From assembly GCF_001639745.1 (NCBI RefSeq), contig NZ_LTAX01000002.1, positions 1 to 64,000 on the forward strand: a DNA stretch of 64,000 nucleotides, read 5' to 3'. Within the stretch, counting starts at the first letter, position 1, and every line of letters begins with the position of its first letter. This document shows positions 46,907 to 56,063 of this stretch, in pieces. The translations under genes were made by a program, and so were the position numbers. The notes under the pieces are model-generated. The model searched no databases. It was not told the DNA's origin and worked only from the letters and a program-made list of their open reading frames with translations. The stretch is from Marinomonas gallaica. GTDB taxonomy: Bacteria > Pseudomonadota > Gammaproteobacteria > Pseudomonadales > Marinomonadaceae.

Positions 46907-48133
46907 ATGACACTGAAAAAAAGAGAACAACAGGCGATTTTGCAGAGCCTAAAGCAAAATACCTCGGCTAAGATAACAAGTACTTCTCTCTTAGAAAGCT
47001 ACACTAAAGTCGTAAGTCTCGCCAATTCTTTGCAAATTGCGCTCATAGCGTTGTTTGGTTTACTCGGCGCTATGGCCGCCCCGATTGCCTTTAATAGCAA
47101 CGATCAGCAACAACTTAATATTTTTTGGTTGTTACTCATACTGCTAGGGACACATTTCCTCAGCCTGTTTATTTGGCTAATCGGTTGTTTAAAAAGAACT
47201 AACGTTTCCGCGAACCACCATTGGTTCAATGTTTTATTAAGTAAACTGGGGCGGACAATGCGTCTCCCCAAAGAGGTCATTGAGGCATTTTTAACGCTGC
47301 GCTTTAGCTCCTCTGCTGGAACGTGGGGCGTCGCTCGCTTGCTGCATTGTTGCTGGACAAGCTACCTATTGGGCGGCTTACTCAGTGCTGTATTGTTCCT
47401 GATGACCCATCAAGTACATTTTATCTGGGAAACCACATTGCTGACGCAACAGGATTTTCATAGTCTAACTCAAAGCATTAGCACGCTCCCCAGTTGGCTT
47501 GGCTTCCCTGCACCAAGTGCCGCCGATATCGCTTTCAGCCAAGTAGGCATTGACCAACAACCAGAGGATACGCGTAAAACTTGGGCCATCTGGATACTGG
47601 CCTGCGTGTTTATTTATGGCGTTTTACTTCGCCTCATGTTGGCTGCTCTTAGTCACATCCTATACCACCAAAAACGCACCGCAGTATGGCATTCATACAC
47701 TTCGAACAAACCAATCACGGCTCAAGTAAGCAGCCAAATTGTCGATCCAGCGCCTACAAATCAATCTGACTCAAAAATAGCGCCACCTCGACCGCTGGAG
47801 TCCGCCGAACAGCGCTCAACAACGCTTGATCAGATTTGTTATTTGTTTGAATGGAGTAAGAGTGTTCCCACTGATGCATTAAACGGATGTAATGCCGCTT
47901 CGCTTAACAATGCAGAACAACAACAGGCATACCTCCAGCATCCAAGTGATCATCGTGCCATTATCATTGATGCAGACATCAGTCCTGACCGCGGCAGTTT
48001 ACGTTTTTTACGTCAGGCCAATGCGACAACTGAATCGTTTTACTTACATGGCAATGCATTCGTTCAAGTGTGGAACCAAGCATTACAAGAACGAGCAATT
48101 GCGCCACATAAGATCATTCATTTAAAGGATTAA
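46907..48133 (+). CDS. DUF2868 membrane protein
   Basis: A 408-residue protein with predicted transmembrane segments near residues 40-60, 75-100, 165-185 and 230-255. A soluble C-terminal region (about 275-408) carries Pro/Ser-rich sequence, then an alpha/beta part (IIIDADISPDRGSLRFLRQ). This domain family is found next to DUF3482 GTPases, and that gene follows 3 bases downstream. A TTG five codons upstream is an alternative start; I prefer the ATG. Function is unknown; a membrane anchor or effector for the GTPase is plausible. Confidence 0.75.
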   Translation: MTLKKREQQAILQSLKQNTSAKITSTSLLESYTKVVSLANSLQIALIALFGLLGAMAAPIAFNSNDQQQLNIFWLLLILLGTHFLSLFIWLIGCLKRTNVSANHHWFNVLLSKLGRTMRLPKEVIEAFLTLRFSSSAGTWGVARLLHCCWTSYLLGGLLSAVLFLMTHQVHFIWETTLLTQQDFHSLTQSISTLPSWLGFPAPSAADIAFSQVGIDQQPEDTRKTWAIWILACVFIYGVLLRLMLAALSHILYHQKRTAVWHSYTSNKPITAQVSSQIVDPAPTNQSDSKIAPPRPLESAEQRSTTLDQICYLFEWSKSVPTDALNGCNAASLNNAEQQQAYLQHPSDHRAIIIDADISPDRGSLRFLRQANATTESFYLHGNAFVQVWNQALQERAIAPHKIIHLKD

Positions 48134-48136
48134 CCG

Positions 48137-49504
48137 ATGCCTATTTCATTGCTTATCGTGGGGCATGCGAATACCGGTAAAACATCATTGATAAGGACCA
48201 TGATTCGCGATCATGGTTTTGGTGATATCCAAAACTATTCCGGTACCACACGCCATGTGGAAAAAATTGCGCTGACGCTGAATCAGGTGCCAGTGTTGGA
48301 TCTGATCGACACACCAGGATTTGAAGATTCCATTGGTCTTTGGATGACTCGTTCAGCCCCCAGTTATAAGACGCTTACTCCCGATCAATGGTTAACAAAC
48401 GTTACACAAGACGCTGCTTTACAAGCAGACTTTGATCAAGAATTTAAAATCCTCAATCAACTGAAACAGTGCGACATCATTCTTTATGTGATTGATCTGC
48501 GCCAAGCGCCTTTAGGTAAGTATCTTGATGAACTGTCCATTCTGGCGTGTGCCAACAAGCCCATCGTACCGATATTGAATTTCTGTGACGCAGAACACAA
48601 CCATGAGCAAGCTTGGCGCCAATGCTTGGCAGAGCGACAACTTCATGCCCATGTACGTTACGATACCGTGGCGTTTTACTTGGCCGATGAGCGTAAGCTC
48701 TATCAAACCCTGCAAAGCTTAGCGCCCGATCATTACAACACATTACAAGCCCTAATGAAGCAACGCGAACAGGACGCAGAACAACGTCTACAATCCGCAC
48801 AAGATGCGCTCGCTAGAATGCTGGTTCACTGTGCGACCTCGCAATACATTTGCCAAGCCCAAACACCCACCAATAAAGAAACCCAACAGTTTGAAAATAG
48901 CATTCGACAACAAGAACAAGCATTCATCGCGCAATGCTTAACACTCTACGACTTTCGTGATCAGGATGTCGCATTGAATGATTTGGCGCTGCAAGAAGGC
49001 CAATGGCAACAAGATCTTTTCGACACAAATACGCTAAAAAGCTGGGGCATCAATACCGGCACAAGTGCCGTCACAGGTGCTGCGATAGGTGCGGGTATTG
49101 ATATATTGAGTGCAGGACTTACCCTAGGAACGGCGACCACACTTGGGGCCATTTTAGGTGCTGGCGTGCAAACTGGGCGCTCGTTTAAAACCACCCTACT
49201 TAACAAATTACGTAAGCGTTCTGTTCTCGCTCTCACACCCAATAGTTTAACAGCCTTGATGTGGCGCGGTTGTCAGCTTATTTCGCATTTGCATCATCGT
49301 GGTCACGCTGCACAGCAAGCTTACCGTGGCGAAGCCGAAACCATGGTTAATACAAAAGAAGTCGCGCGTCTAGAAAAGCTGTTTCGTCGCTTGCTTCAAA
49401 GAACCGAATGGCACCAGCAGCAACTGCTCCCAAACCACCCCCTGATCACTGAGTTACAGCAAGAGATAGAACACGCTATTCCCAACGATGCAAAGGCGGA
49501 TTAA
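48137..49504 (+). CDS. TRAFAC GTPase with DUF3482 domain
   Basis: A 455-residue Era/EngA-like small GTPase at the N-terminus: P-loop GHANTGKT (residues 9-16), switch region SGTTRH and DTPG (58-61). The G4 element is NFCD in place of the canonical NKxD. This loosens guanine specificity in theory, although the Asp is kept. The C-terminal DUF3482 part has a Gly/Ala-rich hydrophobic segment (TGAAIGAGIDILSAGLTLGTA, about 315-345) like a membrane-inserting hairpin. It follows the DUF2868 gene and the pair likely forms one membrane-associated system. The end overlaps the convergent plsC gene by 4 bases. Confidence 0.8.
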   Translation: MPISLLIVGHANTGKTSLIRTMIRDHGFGDIQNYSGTTRHVEKIALTLNQVPVLDLIDTPGFEDSIGLWMTRSAPSYKTLTPDQWLTNVTQDAALQADFDQEFKILNQLKQCDIILYVIDLRQAPLGKYLDELSILACANKPIVPILNFCDAEHNHEQAWRQCLAERQLHAHVRYDTVAFYLADERKLYQTLQSLAPDHYNTLQALMKQREQDAEQRLQSAQDALARMLVHCATSQYICQAQTPTNKETQQFENSIRQQEQAFIAQCLTLYDFRDQDVALNDLALQEGQWQQDLFDTNTLKSWGINTGTSAVTGAAIGAGIDILSAGLTLGTATTLGAILGAGVQTGRSFKTTLLNKLRKRSVLALTPNSLTALMWRGCQLISHLHHRGHAAQQAYRGEAETMVNTKEVARLEKLFRRLLQRTEWHQQQLLPNHPLITELQQEIEHAIPNDAKAD

Positions 49505-50220
49505 AGCAGCGCTAACGCATCATCAAGCTCTTGTTGCTTCGCTTGCATAAGAGCTTCGCAACGACTGACTAATTGAGGAATGTCCTGCTCTGTCAGGCCA
49601 TCTGTATATATCGGATCCATGACCTCTACTTTGGCGTGGCCGTTATCAAAGCGATTGAGTTTGACCTTATTATGGGTGGAACTACAAACAACGGGGATGA
49701 TCGGAACACCTGCTTGTATCGCAGCATAAAATGCGCCACGTTTAAAAGGTAACCAGCCACGTCCACGACTGCGCGTACCTTCTGGAAACATCCAAATAGA
49801 TAACCCTGTGTCGCTCATTTTCTCAACGATTTGACCTATCGTCGCGATGGCTTTGTGACGATCATTGCGCTGAATTAAGAAATTACCCGTCGCCCAATAC
49901 AACCAACCAAAAAATGGCAGCCATTTAAGCGAACTTTTACCGACAGTAACCGTGCCATGCGGCACCACATGAGAAAACGTAAACAAATCAAAGTTATTCT
50001 GATGATTCGCAATATAAACCCCTTGTTTCACATCCAGGGTTTTGTATGAAACATGCTTCTGAACACGCAACCCAAACAGTCGAGCAACCGGCGCAAACGC
50101 TTTGGCGATGAAATACACGCGGTCTTTTGAACGCCCTAAAAATAGACACATGATTAAACCACCTGCGGTGACCAGCAGGATTAAAAAAAACAAAACCACT
50201 AACCGGACTAATGCGATCAT
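49501..50220 (-). CDS. plsC: 1-acyl-sn-glycerol-3-phosphate acyltransferase
   Basis: Makes phosphatidic acid from lysophosphatidate at the inner membrane. The 239-residue protein has an N-terminal membrane helix (LVVLFFLILLVTAGGLIMCLF), the catalytic HX4D box (NHQNNFD), and the glycerophosphate site FPEGTRSRGRGW. An AAGGTG box precedes the ATG. Several PlsC-type genes exist in the window, the other being the fused gene at the right edge. Confidence 0.93.
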   Translation of the reverse strand: MIALVRLVVLFFLILLVTAGGLIMCLFLGRSKDRVYFIAKAFAPVARLFGLRVQKHVSYKTLDVKQGVYIANHQNNFDLFTFSHVVPHGTVTVGKSSLKWLPFFGWLYWATGNFLIQRNDRHKAIATIGQIVEKMSDTGLSIWMFPEGTRSRGRGWLPFKRGAFYAAIQAGVPIIPVVCSSTHNKVKLNRFDNGHAKVEVMDPIYTDGLTEQDIPQLVSRCEALMQAKQQELDDALALL

Positions 50221-50294
50221 AAGTACACCTTTTTATCGCGCCAACCTTTTTATTTTAGTTCATAGACTGTACGTCTAACGAAACAATGAGACGA

Positions 50295-51245
50295 TTATTT
50301 GCGCCAGCGTGTGTCACGCCAAAAATCCACTTGCGCGGGCTCCAAAAAGCTCCACGCAACAAATCGACTGATCTTCTGTCCTTGCGCCATTTCTATGGTT
50401 TTCACTTGTACCGCACCAGCTGATTCTAAGGCACGATAGATTGCGGGCAGATTTTCTTTACGAGCGACCAGGCTGGTGAACCAGAAACAACGATCTTTAT
50501 AAGACACGCTCTCCTTGATCATGCGAGTGATAAAGCCGGCTTCGCCACCTTCGCACCATAATTCAGGTCCATGTCCACCAAAATTCAGCGTACTTTTATT
50601 CGACTCGCCTTTTAAACCACGCCACTTGCGCTTATTCTCAGACGCCATCGCACTTTCACTGCTGTGAAACGGCGGGTTGCATAATGTCACATCAAACAGA
50701 TCTTCTGTTTGCCAAATGCCATCAAAAATCTTCTGCGCATCGATCTGCTGACGTAAAACAATGCGCTTTTTAAGGCAAGGGTTTGCAGTGACAACCGCTT
50801 GTGCGGCACTAATAGCAATCGGATTTACATCTGTACCAACAAACTGCCAGCCGTATTCTTGTGAGCCAACAATCGGATACACGCAATTAGCCCCAGCACC
50901 GACATCTAATGCTCGCACATTGCGTCCACGTGGTATTTGGCCTTCATTGCTGTCCGCTAACAAATCAGCGAGGTAATGAATGTAGTCAGCACGACCAGGG
51001 ATGGGTGGGCACAAGTACCCTTCAGGAATATCCCAAAACAGAACCCCGTAAAAATGATTCAGTAATGCTCTATTTAGCGCTTTTACCGCATTCGGGTCGG
51101 CAAAGTTAATCGTCTGACTGTCGTATTGGTTTAGCTGAATATAAGGCGCAAGCTCAGGGCACGAATCAGCCAACAACGAGAAGTTGTAGCGCGCGCGGTG
51201 AGGGTTACGAGGATGTAGCTTTAGCTTATGCTCTTTTTTCGACAT
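50295..51245 (-). CDS. rlmF: 23S rRNA (adenine(1618)-N6)-methyltransferase
   Basis: SAM-dependent m6A1618 methyltransferase. The 316-residue protein begins with KLHPRNPHRARYNFSLL, then has the SAM loop RALDVGAGANCVYPIVG and the catalytic NPPF (CNPPFHSS). FGGHGPELWCEGGEAGF is specific to the RlmF/METTL16 group. There is no strong ribosome site before the ATG. Confidence 0.95.
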   Translation of the reverse strand: MSKKEHKLKLHPRNPHRARYNFSLLADSCPELAPYIQLNQYDSQTINFADPNAVKALNRALLNHFYGVLFWDIPEGYLCPPIPGRADYIHYLADLLADSNEGQIPRGRNVRALDVGAGANCVYPIVGSQEYGWQFVGTDVNPIAISAAQAVVTANPCLKKRIVLRQQIDAQKIFDGIWQTEDLFDVTLCNPPFHSSESAMASENKRKWRGLKGESNKSTLNFGGHGPELWCEGGEAGFITRMIKESVSYKDRCFWFTSLVARKENLPAIYRALESAGAVQVKTIEMAQGQKISRFVAWSFLEPAQVDFWRDTRWRK

Positions 51246-51322
51246 GCGTTATGTTAGCCAATTGGTGTATACATTGCGTTAAGAGCTCTATTTTAAAGGC
51301 TTTTCACACGAACTAACAAATA

Positions 51323-52270
51323 CTACTGCGCAACAGGGTACGGGATCATATCTTGAACGACACCAGAACACAGGTTTCTAAGCCAAATTCCGCCAGGATC
51401 TTGGCTTTGCTCTGAAGGCCATGACAAATAATAGTTCACTGGGGGGAAATCATAAGGCAATGGCTTAATCATCAAACCAAACTGATCCTGAAAGCGCAAT
51501 GCGAGTAACTGGCTAGTGCTAAACAATAGCTCAGTTTTACCAACCGCTTCTAAAGCCGACATGAAATACGGCGTGCGCAATGTATAACAACGCTCTTTTG
51601 CTCGCTCACCTAGCGCCGATTCGCTGTAGACTTGGGTACTGCCACCTAAAGTGACAAGAACGTGATTATACGACAAAAACTCGTCCAAGCTGATCTGCTC
51701 TTGATCTGCTAAAGGGTGATGATTAGACATAATACAGCCGAACTTTTCCTGCCCTAAAACGTGCTTATCGAAGCGTGATGGCAGCTGCACATACTCACTG
51801 CACAATACCGCATCGACGGTCTGGTTTTCAGTTCGCAATAAACTGTTTTCGGTTACCAAGCTGGTTTCAAGCGACGCATTCGGCGCCAGCTGATAAAACC
51901 GCTCCGCGATGGTAGGCATGTAAGCCTGGGCTTGATAATGGGACGTCTGCAAACGAAACACACGCTCCGACTTACGCGGATCAAACTCACGTTCATTGTT
52001 TAAGCCATTCATTTGTTCGAGTATTTGACGTAATGGCATTTCTAGCGCCAGCGCTTTCGTCGTCGGCAACATGCCCTTATTGGTTCGTATGAACAAAGGG
52101 TCGTCGAATGCTTCACGCAAACGACTCAACGTACGGCTCATGGCAGGCTGACTTAGATACAGTTTGGTAGCCACTCGCCCTACATTTCGCTCTTCAAGTA
52201 AGTACAACAGAGCGGTTAGCGTTTTGATATCTAAGTGCATCATCGCGGATGACAGCATAGCATTTTCCAT
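51323..52270 (-). CDS. LysR-family transcriptional regulator
   Basis: A 315-residue regulator with an N-terminal helix-turn-helix (LLEERNVGRVATKLYLSQPAMSRTLSRLREAFDDPLF) in the NodD/LeuO-like subgroup. The start is ambiguous: ATG codons at residues 1, 5, 10 and 11 are all possible, and GGA lies before the second. It is divergent from an EamA transporter, its probable target; a TTGGAT/ATCCAA dyad (52301-52316) lies between. Confidence 0.88.
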   Translation of the reverse strand: MENAMLSSAMMHLDIKTLTALLYLLEERNVGRVATKLYLSQPAMSRTLSRLREAFDDPLFIRTNKGMLPTTKALALEMPLRQILEQMNGLNNEREFDPRKSERVFRLQTSHYQAQAYMPTIAERFYQLAPNASLETSLVTENSLLRTENQTVDAVLCSEYVQLPSRFDKHVLGQEKFGCIMSNHHPLADQEQISLDEFLSYNHVLVTLGGSTQVYSESALGERAKERCYTLRTPYFMSALEAVGKTELLFSTSQLLALRFQDQFGLMIKPLPYDFPPVNYYLSWPSEQSQDPGGIWLRNLCSGVVQDMIPYPVAQ

Positions 52271-52368
52271 AAAACGAATAATAATTAAAAGTATTATGCA
52301 TTGGATAAAAATCCAAAACTAGCCCACTCTTTAATCCTTATTGTTTTGCCTCACAGAAGGATCAGGTC

Positions 52369-53346
52369 ATGCCACTCACCAGCCGCCAACAGTTTTTATA
52401 CGGGCTCTTCTTTTGTAGCCTCTGCGTGCTGTTTTGGAGCACATTGCCTATTGCTCTAAAACTTTCTGGTGACTTCTCTGATCCCGTGACGCTAACGTGG
52501 CTGCGTTTCTCTGTGGCAGCTTTAGTCTTACTCGCGTGGCAAATTCAGCAAGGCAAGCTCAAAGAGTTTCTCACTCTATCCCGTAAAGACTGGGTAACAC
52601 TGCTCGCCGCAGGCAGTTTATTGATCATCAACTACAGTAGCTTTGCATGGAGTTTGGACTACCTGCATCCAGGTACCGCTCAGCTTAGTTTCCAAGTAGC
52701 GCCGCTATTTTTGGCATTAGGTGGTTTGGTTTTCTTTAAAGAAAAAGTGCGTTTGCAACAATGGGCTTGTTTCGCCGTGTTAGCAGTCGGTATGCTGACC
52801 TTCTTTCACCCTGTTTTAGAAGGTAAGGCCGTTGGCGACCCTAATACCATTTTGACTGGCTTCTTAATCGTTATGATGTCGGCCATGGCATGGTGTCTGT
52901 ATGCGTTATTGCAAAAAGCTTTGTTCAGCAAGCTGTCGCCCACAAACATTTTATTAGGCATCTATGTCTACGCTATGTTGGTGATGTTGCCCTTTAGTCA
53001 GCCATCCGAATTACTTTCTATGAACCAGTTCGAATTCTGGGTTGCAGCATTTTGTTGTTTGAATACATTAGTGGCGTACGGGTCTCTGGCCAAAGCCATG
53101 GGCTACTGGCAAACGGTGCAAGTCAGTGCCGCCATTGCCCTAACGCCTGTGATTGCGTTTATTATCACAGAGGCATGTGTGCAGATTGGATTATGGCAAG
53201 GTGTGATCCAATCTGCCCACGCCGATGCACTAAGTTTGTTTGGTATGGCGTTAGTTGTTGGAGCGGCCATTAGTGTGCAGTTTATCACCGCCGCATTGAA
53301 TAAACGTCAAGCCAAACTCGAATCACTAGAAACCTCGACAGCCTAA
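52369..53346 (+). CDS. EamA-family (DMT) transporter
   Basis: A 325-residue inner-membrane protein with ten hydrophobic segments in two EamA repeats (FWSTLPIALKLSGDFSDPVTLTWLRFSVAAL; YGSLAKAMGYWQTVQVSAAIALTPV). The tail is charged and cytoplasmic. An AAGGA box is about 8 bases before the ATG. It is paired with the divergent LysR gene. The substrate is unknown. Confidence 0.87.
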   Translation: MPLTSRQQFLYGLFFCSLCVLFWSTLPIALKLSGDFSDPVTLTWLRFSVAALVLLAWQIQQGKLKEFLTLSRKDWVTLLAAGSLLIINYSSFAWSLDYLHPGTAQLSFQVAPLFLALGGLVFFKEKVRLQQWACFAVLAVGMLTFFHPVLEGKAVGDPNTILTGFLIVMMSAMAWCLYALLQKALFSKLSPTNILLGIYVYAMLVMLPFSQPSELLSMNQFEFWVAAFCCLNTLVAYGSLAKAMGYWQTVQVSAAIALTPVIAFIITEACVQIGLWQGVIQSAHADALSLFGMALVVGAAISVQFITAALNKRQAKLESLETSTA

Positions 53347-53409
53347 CTCGCAAAACGAAAATCCCCCACTACACTGAAGGTATAGTCATTGTTAATTGGG
53401 GGATCGCTT

Positions 53410-53826
53410 ATGAAATTCGATGTTTTATGTGTACGCGACGTCATGTCGCGTGACACGTTTCATGTTTATTCAAACACCCGCATTGACGACTGCGCCGAAC
53501 AACTGGCACGTCATAAGCTCAGCGGTGCACCGGTCACTGATCGCTATGATCACGTTATTGGTTTTGTGTCAGAACAAGATCTGCTCGAACCGCTCAGCCA
53601 AGCTGTCTATTACTGCCATAGCCTTGCGGATGTGGAAAGTGTGATGCACGAACAAGTCTTGTCCGTTTCACCGAGCATGCAGGTCATGCAAGTTGCCAAA
53701 CTGATGATGGAAGACAAACCGAAAATTTTCCCGGTGGTGGAAGACGGTCGTCTCATCGGCGTGATCACTCGTCGGATTGTGATGCAGACTCTGCTTAAAG
53801 CTCAAAAGACCTGTATCCCTGTTTGA
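53410..53826 (+). CDS. Two-CBS-domain protein
   Basis: A 138-residue protein with two CBS motifs (CVRDVMSRDTFHVYSNT...GAPVTDRYDHVIGFVSEQDLL; VMHEQVLSVSPSMQV...FPVVEDGRLIGVITRRIVM). The ATG at 53410 is preceded by GGGGA; a TTG seven codons upstream is less likely. It differs clearly from the first CBS protein (4976-5386). The bound nucleotide and partner are unknown. Confidence 0.85.
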   Translation: MKFDVLCVRDVMSRDTFHVYSNTRIDDCAEQLARHKLSGAPVTDRYDHVIGFVSEQDLLEPLSQAVYYCHSLADVESVMHEQVLSVSPSMQVMQVAKLMMEDKPKIFPVVEDGRLIGVITRRIVMQTLLKAQKTCIPV

Positions 53827-53832
53827 AAAGGT

Positions 53833-54195
53833 TTAGCCTGCTAAGTGTTTGCCAACATAAAAGGGAATCAAGCTCAGAGACAATACCAGCAGCAAAGCCA
53901 CTAGCGTAAAAAGGAACTCTACTGGGTTTTGTCGTGCATGCGTTAAAAAACCAGCAATCCAATCACGCGCGCTAATCGGTGTAGCACGTGATGCTCGATT
54001 TGCTTGATCTTCAGCGATCAGCATTTTAGCGGTCGCGGCTTGCTCTTTGTCGCGCACCCAAATGCCCGCCATAGAGATTTGCCAACGGCCAGCACTGGTC
54101 TCGTAGAAGTCAATGCCATGCTCTTCAAGAAGCTCACGAACATCGTCCGCCTCTTGCTCAGGAACATTCTTTAAACGAAAAACCAACTGCGCCAC
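53833..54195 (-). CDS. DUF6164-type small membrane protein
   Basis: A 120-residue protein. The N-terminal half is soluble (LVFRLKNVPEQEADDVRELLEEHGIDFYET, resembling the putative signal-transducing DUF2007 fold), followed by a charged linker. One C-terminal transmembrane helix ends the chain (FLFTLVALLLVLSLSLIPFYVG). Function is unknown. It lies 61 bases downstream of the DUF3833 lipoprotein gene on the same strand and may be a separate unit. Confidence 0.7.
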   Translation of the reverse strand: MAQLVFRLKNVPEQEADDVRELLEEHGIDFYETSAGRWQISMAGIWVRDKEQAATAKMLIAEDQANRASRATPISARDWIAGFLTHARQNPVEFLFTLVALLLVLSLSLIPFYVGKHLAG

Positions 54196-54256
54196 AAGCT
54201 ACCCTCAACTCAGATCCTTAAAGCGCGAAGACTAGCAGATCGTCGTTTAAAAGTCG

Positions 54257-54796
54257 TTATTCCATTGCATGAGCACGTTGGCGGATACTTAGGGTTAATG
54301 ACCCCACTTCAAAGCCAAACTTGGTCAAGACCGATTCATTTATCAAATGATCGGGCGTCACTAAATACATACGATCATCCACATTCAGATCAATCGTATC
54401 GCCATCGTACGGCACTCGAAGAACGTATTTCATAAACAACGCATTACCTGAGGTAACCAACTTGCCTTCGCCAATCACATCGCCCGCTGTTGCGGTATAA
54501 CTTCCATCGTTGTTGGGTACCAATGTCCAGATACGCTCTTGTTTTTCACCATCGTCAAAAACGAACCATTCTTCTAACGTACCGACACCGTCATCCCAAC
54601 TGCCTTTTAAGTCGGCCGTAAAGTAACGCGTGACTTTGCCACCACGATCTTTCAACACCCCATGAGCAACTAAGTCACCTTGGAAAAATTCTTGCACATC
54701 GAACTCAGGTTCATTCGCTGCGTATTCCTCTACTGCGGTTGATGAACAACCACTCAATAAAACCAATGTAAACAGCATGGCAAACAGTCGTAACAT
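54257..54796 (-). CDS. DUF3833 lipoprotein
   Basis: A 179-residue predicted lipoprotein: signal MLRLFAMLFTLVLLSGC with the lipobox Cys at residue 17, then a beta-rich domain of the DUF3833 family (VQEFFQGDLVAHGVLKDRGG at the start of the mature part). Members are found with cfa/DUF1365/DUF2878 genes. It is probably periplasmic or at the outer membrane and may bind lipid; that is inference. It is the last gene of the ECF-linked operon. Confidence 0.8.
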   Translation of the reverse strand: MLRLFAMLFTLVLLSGCSSTAVEEYAANEPEFDVQEFFQGDLVAHGVLKDRGGKVTRYFTADLKGSWDDGVGTLEEWFVFDDGEKQERIWTLVPNNDGSYTATAGDVIGEGKLVTSGNALFMKYVLRVPYDGDTIDLNVDDRMYLVTPDHLINESVLTKFGFEVGSLTLSIRQRAHAME

Positions 54797-54812
54797 GGGA
54801 CCTTCCTATAAA

Positions 54813-55520
54813 TTATTCAACGTTTGGGTATTGATAATGTATGTCTACGGTCTGATAACTGCCTGAGGCACTGGCGATGTTGCCGCGACCATTAAAGCGC
54901 AATAAATTATGGCTGTCTGGGTCGTAGGCTACTGTAATAGGATCCACCGCTAAGGAAACCCACCATGACGTTGGCGCAATTTGGAAACACACAGCAGGCT
55001 CAACGGTCCCTGCCAAGCAATCCACTTTACTGACGTCAAATCCCACTGTCGTCAGCCGACTCGGCACAAGATAATCGATCGAACGCTTCTGCTTTAAATT
55101 TACCAGCTCGTTCCAATGCTTTTTGACATAGCGATCAAAGCCCGCATCCACCAATAAGTCATCGCTCACATCAAAACGCTTATCAAACACGACCGCATCG
55201 GATGTTTCACGGTATTCGACTTTGATTTTTGAGCCTTGTTCGGTGACTCTTATCCACTCACCACGTAGATCATTGGTTTGCTCAAACTCGGGCGCTTGTT
55301 CGTAATCACCGTAGTTTAAAAGCTTCTGAGCAAACAATTTGCCTTGCGGATCGTAATACTTTACTTCGTGCTTATCACCCTGCACATAACGATGCTTTTC
55401 AACGTACAATAGCTCGTTTGATTGCGTATCAAAGGCTTCACCGATGACTGTTTTAAAGTCTTGTGCGATGACTTGCGTACAGCATAACGTCAACGCAATG
55501 ACTGCGTATTGTTTAAACAT
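54813..55520 (-). CDS. Exported protein of unknown function
   Basis: A 235-residue protein with a cleavable signal peptide (MFKQYAVIALTLCCTQVIAQ, cut after about residue 19). The mature part is rich in beta strands and Tyr/Asp. I do not recognise the family. The ATG at 55520 yields a clean signal peptide; an in-frame ATG 5 codons earlier is possible and both overlap the DUF2878 gene end. It sits between the membrane protein DUF2878 and lipoprotein DUF3833, so an envelope lipid role is likely. Confidence 0.65.
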   Translation of the reverse strand: MFKQYAVIALTLCCTQVIAQDFKTVIGEAFDTQSNELLYVEKHRYVQGDKHEVKYYDPQGKLFAQKLLNYGDYEQAPEFEQTNDLRGEWIRVTEQGSKIKVEYRETSDAVVFDKRFDVSDDLLVDAGFDRYVKKHWNELVNLKQKRSIDYLVPSRLTTVGFDVSKVDCLAGTVEPAVCFQIAPTSWWVSLAVDPITVAYDPDSHNLLRFNGRGNIASASGSYQTVDIHYQYPNVE

Positions 55521-56037
55521 GATGTGTTCGTCCATTTCGTCGTATCGTTAATCGCGTTGCAAAAACGCCTACCTGCATTAACCAGAACCAGATAAACGCC
55601 ATTAATGCCCAGGTTGCGATACTAGAGCGTCCTAATGACACTTCTGCTAAATCTGCACCCAGAAAGTAACTGAGCGGGGCAAAGACAGCAGCACCAATAC
55701 TCAATAGCCAAGGACGCGTAAGTCCCCAACTTAAACAATGAAAGAATAATGAGCCGACCCCAGCCCAAAGCCCCAGAAGCCATGGTGGTGGAATAGGGAA
55801 TGTCCAAATCGAGGGAGGCATAACAAGCCATCCATCAAAGATCAACGCGCCGTCGATGAATACGCCTAAAACCACAAATAGCAGTATGACCCACCATTCT
55901 GATACGGACTCAACAAAGAAGTAATGATGTACGACCAAATACAACACAATGGCCGCCACAGCCCAGTTGTCGCCCCCTAATATGCAGGCAAACCATAACA
56001 ACTGGAAATTAGCGGCATTCAGCAGAGACTTCATCAT
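55513..56037 (-). CDS. DUF2878 membrane protein
   Basis: A 174-residue protein with about five to six transmembrane helices. The family start is NAANFQLLWFACILGGDNWA, and VFIDGALIFDGWLVMP is also typical. The biochemical role is unknown. It lies between the cfa-family gene and the unknown exported protein, in the fixed neighbourhood seen in many ECF/ChrR loci. Confidence 0.82.
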   Translation of the reverse strand: MMKSLLNAANFQLLWFACILGGDNWAVAAIVLYLVVHHYFFVESVSEWWVILLFVVLGVFIDGALIFDGWLVMPPSIWTFPIPPPWLLGLWAGVGSLFFHCLSWGLTRPWLLSIGAAVFAPLSYFLGADLAEVSLGRSSIATWALMAFIWFWLMQVGVFATRLTIRRNGRTHHV

Positions 56038-56063
56038 GGCTTTGGCCTCCGTTGAAACATCAA

